Below are positions 1-6,009 of a stretch of DNA of 9,217 nt, one piece after another. The notes beneath the pieces were generated by a model, which was not told where the DNA came from, did not search any database, and saw nothing but the letters and a program-made list of their open reading frames with translations. Source of the DNA: Burkholderiaceae bacterium (GTDB lineage Bacteria; Pseudomonadota; Gammaproteobacteria; Burkholderiales; Burkholderiaceae_F); assembly GCA_013813185.1 (NCBI GenBank), contig JACCSD010000111.1, forward strand, positions 1 through 9,217, written 5' to 3'. The stretch's first letter is position 1. Every line of letters starts with the position of its first letter. Position numbers and translations under genes: made by a program.

Positions 1-262
1 AATGGCTCGCGTCGCTGATTGCCAGCGCCGCATAGCCCGGCCGGTTATCGCGGAAACGGCCGGTCAACTCCTCGGCAAAATGCATCGCGTCGCACATCGA
101 CCCGCCGTTGCCGCACGAGTACGCGCGTCCGCCGGCGGCGAAGGTGTCCGCGAGAAGTTGTCCCGCGGCCGCAATTCGGTGCAGCGTCGCTTCGCTGCCG
201 ATCAATGCCTGCAACGCTCCGAGCGCTTCATTCAACGTGTTCTTGACCGCGCCCACCGTCAT
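1..262 (-). CDS. gmhA: D-sedoheptulose 7-phosphate isomerase, N-terminal part (runs off the window)
   Basis: The reverse strand from 262 down to 1 reads 87 codons starting [17 protein letters not shown] and reaching ISDASH. This matches the N-terminal half of GmhA, the cytoplasmic SIS-domain enzyme that turns sedoheptulose 7-phosphate into D-glycero-D-manno-heptose 7-phosphate for lipopolysaccharide core heptose. The signature [20 protein letters not shown] lies at residues 49-68 and keeps the active-site metal ligands His61 and Glu65. Residue 56 is Met where the E. coli protein, as I recall it, has His. About 105 residues, including the C-terminal metal ligands, are beyond the window edge. 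The ATG overlaps the carA stop by four bases (ATGA), and no strong Shine-Dalgarno precedes it, so translation is probably coupled to carA. Family call is firm; the rest of the gene is unseen. Confidence 0.93.
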   Translation of the reverse strand, partial: MTVGAVKNTLNEALGALQALIGSEATLHRIAAAGQLLADTFAAGGRAYSCGNGGSMCDAMHFAEELTGRFRDNRPGYAALAISDASH

Positions 263-1473
263 GCGGAGACACTCTCATCCGCGCTGATGAGTTGTCGGCG
301 CGCGCCCATCAGCTCGATGAACCGATCGAACAGATCGCGGATGTCGTGCGGCCCGGGGCTCGCTTCGGGATGGCCCTGGAAGCAATATGCCGGCGCGTCG
401 GTCAGCTCGAAGCCCTGCAGCGATCCATCGAACAGCGAAACGTGCGTAACTCGCGCGTTCGCCGGCAGCGTTTTCTCGTCGACGGCAAAGCCGTGGTTCT
501 GGCTCGTGATGTAAACCTTGCGCGTCGCGAGGTCGAGCACCGGGTGGTTGGCGCCGTGATGACCGAACTTCATCTTCAGCGTCCGCGCGCCGACGGAGAG
601 TCCGAGTATCTGATGGCCGAGGCAGATACCGAAGGTCGGAATCTTGCGCGCGATGAACTCGCGCGTCGCTTCGACTGCATAAACGCACGGCTCGGGATCG
701 CCGGGCCCATTGGCGAGGAACACACCATCGGGCTCGAGCCTCAGCACATCGCCAGCGCCGGTTTGAGCCGGAACGATCGAGATCCGGCAGCCGCGATCGG
801 CCATCAATCGCAGAATGTTTTGCTTGACGCCGTAGTCGTACGCGACGACATGAAAGCGATTCTGTTCGCGCGGCACGAATCCGGGAGTTCCGTCGGCGCG
901 CGCAAGCCGCCAGCTTCCTTCGTGCCAGTGATACGGTCGCTTGACGCTGACGGCTTTCGCCAGGTCCTGGCCTGCCATGCCTGGGTATGAGCGCGCGCGC
1001 TGCAATGCATGCTGAACGGCGTTTTCGTCCGGCGCGAGCGCACCCTCCCCGACGACGATGCAGCCGGCTTGCGCGCCTTGTTGTCGCAGGCGCCGCGTAA
1101 GCGCTCGGGTGTCGATGTCCGCGATGCCGACGATGCCCTGCTGCTCCAGATAGCTCGAGAGGTCGCGCTGCGACCGGAAATTCGACGCCCTGACCGGCAA
1201 ATCGCGAATCACCAGGCCGGCGGCGTGGATTCGAGGCGCTTCGACGTCTTCGTCGTTGACGCCGGTGTTGCCGATGTGCGGATACGTCAGCGTGACGATC
1301 TGCCCGGCGTACGAAGGATCCGTCAGGATTTCCTGGTAACCGGTCATCGCAGTGTTGAAAACGACTTCGCCTAGCGTCTCGCCACTGGCGCCGATCGATC
1401 GGCCGCGAAAGATCGCCCCGTCGGCCAGCACCAGCGCCGCCACGGGACGCGAATCAACTACCACGGGGGGCAA
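259..1473 (-). CDS. carA: Carbamoyl-phosphate synthase small (glutaminase) subunit
   Basis: A 404-residue CarA. It hydrolyses glutamine and channels ammonia to the large subunit CarB, giving carbamoyl phosphate for arginine and pyrimidine synthesis in the cytoplasm. The N-terminal CarA domain has the typical [21 protein letters not shown] run (residues about 35-55). The class I glutamine amidotransferase domain carries the nucleophile Cys284 in GICLGHQ and the His368/Glu370 pair in QGHPE, plus SQNHGF at 324-329; the catalytic set is complete. It is about 20 residues longer than E. coli CarA, with extra residues at both ends. The chosen start is TTG (1473-1471), five bases after a GAGGAG at 1484-1479. 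A GTG three codons later is the alternative. It shares four bases with gmhA downstream; carB is not adjacent. Confidence 0.96.
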   Translation of the reverse strand: MPPVVVDSRPVAALVLADGAIFRGRSIGASGETLGEVVFNTAMTGYQEILTDPSYAGQIVTLTYPHIGNTGVNDEDVEAPRIHAAGLVIRDLPVRASNFRSQRDLSSYLEQQGIVGIADIDTRALTRRLRQQGAQAGCIVVGEGALAPDENAVQHALQRARSYPGMAGQDLAKAVSVKRPYHWHEGSWRLARADGTPGFVPREQNRFHVVAYDYGVKQNILRLMADRGCRISIVPAQTGAGDVLRLEPDGVFLANGPGDPEPCVYAVEATREFIARKIPTFGICLGHQILGLSVGARTLKMKFGHHGANHPVLDLATRKVYITSQNHGFAVDEKTLPANARVTHVSLFDGSLQGFELTDAPAYCFQGHPEASPGPHDIRDLFDRFIELMGARRQLISADESVSA

Positions 1474-1478
1474 AACGG

Positions 1479-1484
1479 CTCCTC
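1479..1484 (-). promoter_or_regulatory. Ribosome binding site deciding the TTG start of carA
   Basis: On the minus strand GAGGAG is followed by CCGTT and then TTG. The five-base spacing supports TTG as the start. The ATG at 1486-1484 overlaps this site and is out of frame, and the next in-frame candidate (GTG at 1464-1462) would be 14 bases away from it. Confidence 0.6.
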
Positions 1485-1488
1485 ATTT

Positions 1489-1522
1489 CCCGATAACCGC
1501 GGCATTTGCCGCGATGCTCGGG
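1489..1522 (-). promoter_or_regulatory. Two-tier stem-loop in the carA leader
   Basis: A perfectly symmetrical inverted repeat lies between the putative carA promoter and the carA Shine-Dalgarno sequence. In carA RNA the outer stem is CCCGA/TCGGG, then a 4x4 internal loop, then an inner CGCGGC/GCCGCG stem capped by a four-base AAAT loop. Its 3' foot ends four bases before GAGGAG. No T tract follows, so it is not a standard terminator. A role in translation control, mRNA stability or protein binding is possible but unproven. Confidence 0.5.
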
Positions 1523-1567
1523 TGTATTCACCAAACCAGCGCGTATCGGCCACGGATAAACTGCCGG

Positions 1568-1573
1568 ATTGTA
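1568..1573 (-). promoter_or_regulatory. Putative -10 element of the carA-gmhA promoter
   Basis: The minus strand reads TACAAT at 1573-1568, five of six bases of the sigma-70 -10 consensus. It lies about 95 bases upstream of the carA start in the 146-base divergent gap. The -35 position (around GCAGTA, 17 bases upstream) is poor. Transcription would begin near 1560, giving a leader of roughly 85-90 bases that contains the stem-loop at 1489-1522. Confidence 0.4.
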
Positions 1574-1619
1574 TCTTCACGTGCCGCCGGTACTGCGCGC
1601 GGCCCACGCTGACAGACAC

Positions 1620-3236
1620 ATGCTGCTGATTCCTTATCAGACGCGCTTCACGCCTAAATCGCTGCCGCTGGTCACGCTCGCGCTGATTCTCGTCAACGCC
1701 GTCGTGTATTTCATCTTCCAGTCGGGTGACCGGCAAGCCTACGCGCGCGCCGCTGACTACTACTTCTCTTCGCAACTGGCGCAGATCGAGTTGCCCCGGT
1801 TCGCAACTTACCTGGAGCGCCGTAACGATCGCGGCGCTTTGCAGGTGTTGCGGATGATCCGAGCGGGCGCGAGACCGGAAGAATCCGTTGGGCTCGTGAT
1901 GGCACTCGAAAACGACCGCGAGTTCATGCGCGATCTGCGCGAGGGCGCCGTGGTGCCGTCGTCCGACCCGGCGTATGCGACTTGGCGCGATCAGCGCGGG
2001 CAGTTTGATGCACTGGTCGGGCGCGTCTTTACCGAGCGGTTCGCTTTGGAGCCGGATGCGGGCGGCGCAGCGTGGGGCGCACTTCGCCTGTTGACCTACC
2101 AATTCCTGCACGGGAACGCGGTGCACTGGCTCGGCAACATGATCATATTGCTGCTGGCGGGACCTTTCGCGGAAGCGGCGCTCGGGCGCTTTCGCTTCCT
2201 GGTCGCGTTTCTCGCCAGCGGAGTTTTCGCGGGCGCGTTGCACATGCTCGTCAGCGATCAGGCATTGATCGGCGCTTCGGGATCGATCTCGGGCGCGATG
2301 GCGATGGTGGCCGTTTTATACGGCACCCGCCGAGTGCCGGTGTTTTACTGGCTGTTCGTCTACTTCAACACTGCGCGGATCCCCGCGCTGCTATTGCTCC
2401 CGGCCTGGCTCCTGATCGAGGCGATTCAATGGGCCGCGTCGCCCAAGTCGCCGGTGTCCTACAGCGCCCACATCGGTGGGTTCATCGCGGGTGCGGTGCT
2501 CGCGTGGCTGCTGCGCCCGAGCGACGAGAAAAAGGTCGACCGCATTCTGGACGAGCAGTTCGCGGAGGAGAGACTTGGTAATCGTAAGTCCACGCTGCTG
2601 CAGGAGGCGCAGGCCGCGGCGGCTCGCCTGGACACGCGCAAAGCCGCCCGCGCGTACAGCGAGCTGTTGCAGGAGGATCCGACCAACGTGCAGCACGCGA
2701 CGGCGTACTTCAACATGGCCTTGCTGGGGCGCAATCGCGAAACCTTGCTCGATGCAACGTTGCGCGTATTGTGGATTCGTGCGCGCGGTGCACGTTCGGA
2801 GTTGCGGCCGGTCTACCTGCAAATGAGTCAGCCCCACGTGCTGGCTGCGCTTCCGGTCGATGAGCAGCTGCGGCTCGCGCGGCGGCTCGTGGCCACACGC
2901 GAGGACGCAGCGGCGTTGCGCGTACTCGACGGCCTGTTGGCGAGCGACACGCTGAAAAACCTGTACGGCCGCCAAATTGCCGATTGCCTGCTTGGCTTGT
3001 TTACGACGTATTCGCGACACGGGCTTCGACAACCGGCGGACGATGTCAAACGACGACTATCGACGCACTTCCCGTCGCCCGCCACCCTGGGCGGTATCGC
3101 ACCCACCCGCGAACCGCCGATGACGATCCGCGGCGCAACCGGCGTGCCGCGCACGCGCGGTGCCTTGTCGGGCCCGCCGTCGGACATGGAGCTCGACCTC
3201 GATACGCAATTGCGGACCCGATGGGGGCCGGAGTAA
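1620..3236 (+). CDS. Rhomboid-family intramembrane serine protease with TPR-like C-terminal region
   Basis: A 538-residue polytopic protein starting MLLIPYQTRFTPKSLP. A first hydrophobic helix (about residues 15-34) is followed by a soluble insert of about 110 residues and then the rhomboid core. The core has the TM2 His/Asn motif (His164, His169, Asn173 in LHGNAVHWLGN), the GASG motif with catalytic Ser220, and catalytic His284 in AHIGGFIAG, so the serine-histidine dyad looks intact. From about residue 300 the chain is soluble, with helical TPR-like pairs, and ends in a proline/glycine-rich tail. It probably cleaves membrane proteins; substrates are unknown. The reading frame opens at a TTG at 1569, but that codon sits in the carA -10 box and the 17 extra residues look uncharacteristic, so I prefer the ATG at 1620 although it lacks a clear ribosome site. 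It diverges from carA and converges on the gene at 3727. Confidence 0.85.
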   Translation: MLLIPYQTRFTPKSLPLVTLALILVNAVVYFIFQSGDRQAYARAADYYFSSQLAQIELPRFATYLERRNDRGALQVLRMIRAGARPEESVGLVMALENDREFMRDLREGAVVPSSDPAYATWRDQRGQFDALVGRVFTERFALEPDAGGAAWGALRLLTYQFLHGNAVHWLGNMIILLLAGPFAEAALGRFRFLVAFLASGVFAGALHMLVSDQALIGASGSISGAMAMVAVLYGTRRVPVFYWLFVYFNTARIPALLLLPAWLLIEAIQWAASPKSPVSYSAHIGGFIAGAVLAWLLRPSDEKKVDRILDEQFAEERLGNRKSTLLQEAQAAAARLDTRKAARAYSELLQEDPTNVQHATAYFNMALLGRNRETLLDATLRVLWIRARGARSELRPVYLQMSQPHVLAALPVDEQLRLARRLVATREDAAALRVLDGLLASDTLKNLYGRQIADCLLGLFTTYSRHGLRQPADDVKRRLSTHFPSPATLGGIAPTREPPMTIRGATGVPRTRGALSGPPSDMELDLDTQLRTRWGPE

Positions 3237-3293
3237 TCCGCACCCGACGACCCTTCGCGCAGCAGCGGCCGGCGCAGCCGCACCGCCTACGGC

Positions 3294-3314
3294 GTCGGGC
3301 ACTAAAGTGCCGAC
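3294..3314 (+). terminator. Stem-loop 58 bases after the rhomboid stop
   Basis: GTCGGGCAC and GTGCCGAC form an eight-pair stem with one bulged G (3297) and a TAAA loop. No T tract follows, so it may protect the mRNA 3' end or be a weak or factor-dependent terminator rather than an intrinsic one. Confidence 0.35.
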
Positions 3315-3327
3315 CACTGCAGTACTC

Positions 3328-3397
3328 GCCAGGCCGGCGCCGCATTTAATACATGCGAAGGCTAAAGCGTTTTTTCGCTTAAAAGCCCCGGCCTGGC
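3328..3397. repeat. Inverted repeat enclosing a nested hairpin
   Basis: GCCAGGCCGG (3328-3337) and CCGGCCTGGC (3388-3397) are perfect 10-base inverted copies. They enclose a second hairpin at 3360-3387 built from GGCT/AGCC and AGCG/CGCT around a six-T loop. The 3' end of the inner hairpin directly abuts the outer arm, so the two stems could stack. Either strand could fold. Confidence 0.5.
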
Positions 3398-3459
3398 TCC
3401 GTTCCTCGGGCGACGCCTCAAAGGCGGCGCGGCTGCGCCAGCCGCTGCTGTTGGGACGC

Positions 3460-3485
3460 CGTCACGAAATGTGATGTTTTTCTTT
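3460..3485 (+). terminator. Possible intrinsic terminator of the rhomboid transcript
   Basis: CGTCAC (3460-3465) and GTGATG (3471-3476) form a six-pair stem with one G-T wobble and a GAAAT loop, followed at once by TTTTTCTTT (3477-3485). The stem is short and only moderately GC-rich, and it lies about 220 bases past the rhomboid stop, so this is a tentative call. Confidence 0.35.
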
Positions 3486-3510
3486 CTCCCCATCAAGCGA
3501 GACTGTGCCA

Positions 3511-3706
3511 AAGCGCAAGCGGCGGGCGCAGCTGCGCTGCCTTCGGGGCGTCGTCGAGGAGCGGAGCGCCAGCGGGTCTTTAAGGGCCTGTTGTCTGAGA
3601 GAGCGCAGCGAACGAGTTCACAGGCCCGCCGCTGGCGCGAGTACCGCAGAGCAGTCGCGAAGCGACCGATGACCAGGCAGCGCGGCTGCGCCCGCCGCTT
3701 GCGCGC
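3511..3706. repeat. Long nested inverted repeat, 196 bases
   Basis: The outer arms are 3511-3541 and 3676-3706, matching in 28 of 31 positions; one mismatch would be a G-U pair in plus-strand RNA. Inside lies a second imperfect stem: GCGCCAGCGG (3566-3575) with CCGCTGGCGC (3629-3638), and GGGCCTGT (3584-3591) with ACAGGCCC (3620-3627), separated by an 8-by-1 internal loop. A third hairpin, GTCGC-GAA-GCGAC, sits at 3654-3666. The right outer arm ends 20 bases from the stop codon of the minus-strand gene at 3727. The layout resembles a mobile or dispersed palindromic element or a bidirectional gene-end structure; no encoded protein is evident. Confidence 0.6.
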
Positions 3707-3726
3707 TGCGACCCAGTTACAGGTAA

Positions 3727-5112
3727 CTACTGCGGCTGCGCGGCGCGCGCCAACACTTGCAGATAGCGCCCGGCTTCGGTGGCGACCGCATCCGATGGAT
3801 AGCGCTTAAGAAGATGCTGCAGAATCCGCTGCGCCTCTTCCGGCTTGCCGCCCCACTCGGCCATCAGCTGCGCACCGATCAGGTAAATCTTTGGAATGTC
3901 CGCGTGCACTGCGTGTTTCTTGTCGAACCCCTTGATCAGCTGCCCGGCCAGCTGAGGCTTGCTCTGGCGTATCGCCGCCTGCGCCAGCGGAGCTATGTGG
4001 TCGACCTCGCGCGGCATCCAGTCGGCGCGGCGCGCCCTCGCTTCTTCAACCAGCTCGATTGCCTCGCGCCAGTTTTCCGATTTCACCAGCAGCTTCAGGT
4101 AGGAATCCGTATGGTGCTCGATCCTCGGCGTGCTGTTTTCTGCGAGCAACAACCGATGCAGCCGCGCGTGCAATGAGAGATCGTTGGGCCGCTCGCCCAG
4201 GTCGTGCGACAACAGGTCGATCGCCTCCTTGATGTCTCCCGCCGACACCATCTGTCCGATCAGCGCGTCGCGCGTGCGTGCCTTGACATCGATCGTGCGT
4301 GCGTTGGCCACGCTGCGCATTGCCTGCTCCCCCGGCCCCATCACGGAAATGTCGAGCGCGTCGGCAAACTGGTACATCGCGTAACCGACCAGGCCGCAGA
4401 TCATGTAGGTGAAGTACCAGAAAGCGCACGACAGCAGCAGGAGCTGAAGGACCGTCCCCACGCCAAACCCGGTCTTCAAGCCGGCGACGCTAAGCCCACC
4501 CCCCGCGGCCAGTGCTGCCAACCCGTAACTGCGGCACAGCTCGGCGACGAAGATGAACGCGGCGAGCGCAGCGTAGGGTTTGCCGATGCGCTGGATCAGC
4601 GAAATCATCTCGGTCGGATTCAGCGCGCCACGCAGGCTGCCCGTGATGACGAGACGCATCGTCGCAGCGGGAATGATCGCCACGAAGAAGAACAGCCAGG
4701 CAACAGTCGAGACGAATTCGTTGCCGCCGCTAAGCGCCTGCAGCAACGTGACCAGCAAACCGAAGACCAAAGTCAGCGCGGCGTACTTGTACGGCAGGTA
4801 CTCGCTGACCAAATCGTCATCGGTCAGCGGGTAGTCGGACGGAAGCAGAAACCCCTTGGACGACCGCTCGATGATCTTGAAACCGTAACGAACCCCGGTG
4901 ACCAGGATCGCCATCAGCGCGAGCACCAGCAGAAACACGCCGAATCCGCCGAAGAGCAACAGCGCAAAGGACGCTACGAAGCCAACCGACAGGCCGCCAA
5001 TACGTGTCAGGACTGCTTTGTCGAGCGGTAACAGGAAGAACCGGTTGATCCGGTTGCGCTGCCAGAACGGCTCGATCGGGCCGTTGCTTGCATAAGCGTA
5101 AGCATCTGACAT
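3727..5112 (-). CDS. Polytopic membrane protein with TPR-like C-terminal half, function unknown
   Basis: A 461-residue protein starting MSDAYAYASNGPIEPFW. Hydrophobic stretches at about 38-75 (one or two helices), 109-128, 133-157, 179-203 and 217-247 suggest about six membrane helices. From about residue 285 the chain is soluble and made of helical pairs of TPR type (AGDIKEAIDLLSHDLGERPND; GKPEEAQRILQHLLKRYPSDA), suited to protein binding. I do not recognise a family with a known role and see no catalytic motif. The start is fixed at its 5' side by an in-frame TAG at 5127-5125, five codons upstream, and the ATG has no strong ribosome site. It follows the ABC permease after a 69-base gap on the same strand, so co-transcription is possible. 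It converges on the rhomboid protein, which also joins membrane helices to TPR-like repeats. Confidence 0.8.
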   Translation of the reverse strand: MSDAYAYASNGPIEPFWQRNRINRFFLLPLDKAVLTRIGGLSVGFVASFALLLFGGFGVFLLVLALMAILVTGVRYGFKIIERSSKGFLLPSDYPLTDDDLVSEYLPYKYAALTLVFGLLVTLLQALSGGNEFVSTVAWLFFFVAIIPAATMRLVITGSLRGALNPTEMISLIQRIGKPYAALAAFIFVAELCRSYGLAALAAGGGLSVAGLKTGFGVGTVLQLLLLSCAFWYFTYMICGLVGYAMYQFADALDISVMGPGEQAMRSVANARTIDVKARTRDALIGQMVSAGDIKEAIDLLSHDLGERPNDLSLHARLHRLLLAENSTPRIEHHTDSYLKLLVKSENWREAIELVEEARARRADWMPREVDHIAPLAQAAIRQSKPQLAGQLIKGFDKKHAVHADIPKIYLIGAQLMAEWGGKPEEAQRILQHLLKRYPSDAVATEAGRYLQVLARAAQPQ

Positions 5113-5181
5113 GGCGCCGGCAGCCTACGGTCGTCACGAGCACGTGTCCAGCGTCGCCTTCCTTCAGATTGACGGCAATAA

Positions 5182-6009
5182 CTAGAGCTTTTCCGTTTCG
5201 CCCGCGCGTGGTTGCCACTTCATCAAGTGCGTTTCGACTCGGCCGACGGCCCAGTCGAGCACCAGCGCGAACGCGGTCAGCACCAGAATGCCGGCCATTA
5301 CGGTGTTGATGTCGAACGAGCCTTCGGCTTGCAGGATCAAGTAGCCGACGCCGCGCGAAGAGCCGAGGTACTCGCCCACTACCGCGCCGACGAACGCGAG
5401 GCCGACCGAAGTGTGCAACGACGAAAACACCCAGCTCGTCGCGCTCGGCAGGTAAACGTGCCGCAGCAGCTGATTACGCGACGCGCCGAGCATGCGCGCG
5501 CTTGCGAGCACGGTCGGGCTGACTTCCTTTACGCCCTGATAGACGTTGAAAAATACGATGAAGAATACGAGCGTGAAGCCGAGCGCGACCTTTGACGCGA
5601 TGCCGAGGCCGAACCACACCGCAAAAATCGGCGCCAGGATGACACGCGGCATCGAATTCAGTGCCTTGATGTACGGATCGAAAATCGCGCCGGCCACCGG
5701 CGACAAGGCCAGCCACATGCCGACGATCAAGCCGCCGATCGTTCCTGCCGCAAACGCGAGCACCGTTTCGAGCAACGTCACCCACAGGTGCTGGTAGATA
5801 TCGCGATCGGTAATGAACCACGTCCAGACGCGCGCGAAAATCTTGATCGGCTCGCCGAAGAAAAAAGCGGCCTGCCGGTCGTTCTCGAACATGATCGGAG
5901 GAATCAGCCCAGGGGTCGTCATCGCGTACCAGAACACGAACACCGCGACCAGCACCATCGCCTGCCACAGCCGCAGCGTTTTCTGACTGGGTCTGATAAC
6001 GCTCCACAT
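5182..6009 (-). CDS. ABC importer permease, nitrate/sulfonate/taurine (SsuC/TauC/NrtB) type
   Basis: A 275-residue inner-membrane permease of the binding-protein-dependent importer family. About six hydrophobic helices are visible (near 15-33, 78-103, 118-136, 140-157, 195-213, 235-256). The cytoplasmic EAA-type coupling loop is LASARMLGAS followed by VYLP (residues 168-188), with the conserved Gly at 175; this loop docks on the ATPase. The minus strand reads TTGATG at the junction. I chose the ATG at 6009-6007, which shares its A with the TGA stop of the ATPase gene (TGATG), rather than the TTG one codon earlier. That arrangement implies coupled translation. It is the last gene of the three-gene importer; the substrate cannot be deduced from it. 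Confidence 0.93.
   Translation of the reverse strand: MWSVIRPSQKTLRLWQAMVLVAVFVFWYAMTTPGLIPPIMFENDRQAAFFFGEPIKIFARVWTWFITDRDIYQHLWVTLLETVLAFAAGTIGGLIVGMWLALSPVAGAIFDPYIKALNSMPRVILAPIFAVWFGLGIASKVALGFTLVFFIVFFNVYQGVKEVSPTVLASARMLGASRNQLLRHVYLPSATSWVFSSLHTSVGLAFVGAVVGEYLGSSRGVGYLILQAEGSFDINTVMAGILVLTAFALVLDWAVGRVETHLMKWQPRAGETEKL

Larger units (their letters stand above)
3237..3726. other. 490-base convergent intergenic region rich in inverted repeats
   Basis: No reading frame here resembles a protein. The 112-codon plus-strand frame starting at 3471 is arginine/alanine-rich and runs into the opposing gene. The stretch instead holds many inverted repeats, some listed separately. Smaller ones are CGCC/GGCG at 3284-3294, CGCCT/AGGCG at 3414-3426 and GCGGCT/AGCCGC at 3429-3445. 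The motif GCGGCTGCGCC occurs at 3429-3439 and 3682-3692, inverted at 3271-3281, and inverted with one mismatch at 3525-3535. It probably combines gene-end terminators with a dispersed structured repeat. Confidence 0.6.

Noticed and set aside
1569..1619. Upstream TTG start adding 17 residues to the rhomboid protein
   Set aside because: The TTG lies inside the TACAAT box of the opposite promoter, has no ribosome site, and the added residues do not look like a rhomboid N-terminus.
1458..2243. Minus-strand frame of 261 codons across the carA/rhomboid gap
   Set aside because: It covers the rhomboid gene antisense and the carA leader, and its composition is typical of a shadow frame.
3471..3809. 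Plus-strand frame of 112 codons in the repeat region
   Set aside because: It is arginine/alanine-rich, follows the arms of the inverted repeat, and runs antisense into the 3' end of the membrane/TPR gene. It has no recognisable domain, so it is best explained as open frame through GC-rich repeat DNA.
4204..5031. Plus-strand frame of 275 codons opposite the membrane/TPR gene
   Set aside because: It is rich in Q, R, D and E with no hydrophobic core or domain, which is the usual antisense shadow of a membrane protein gene.
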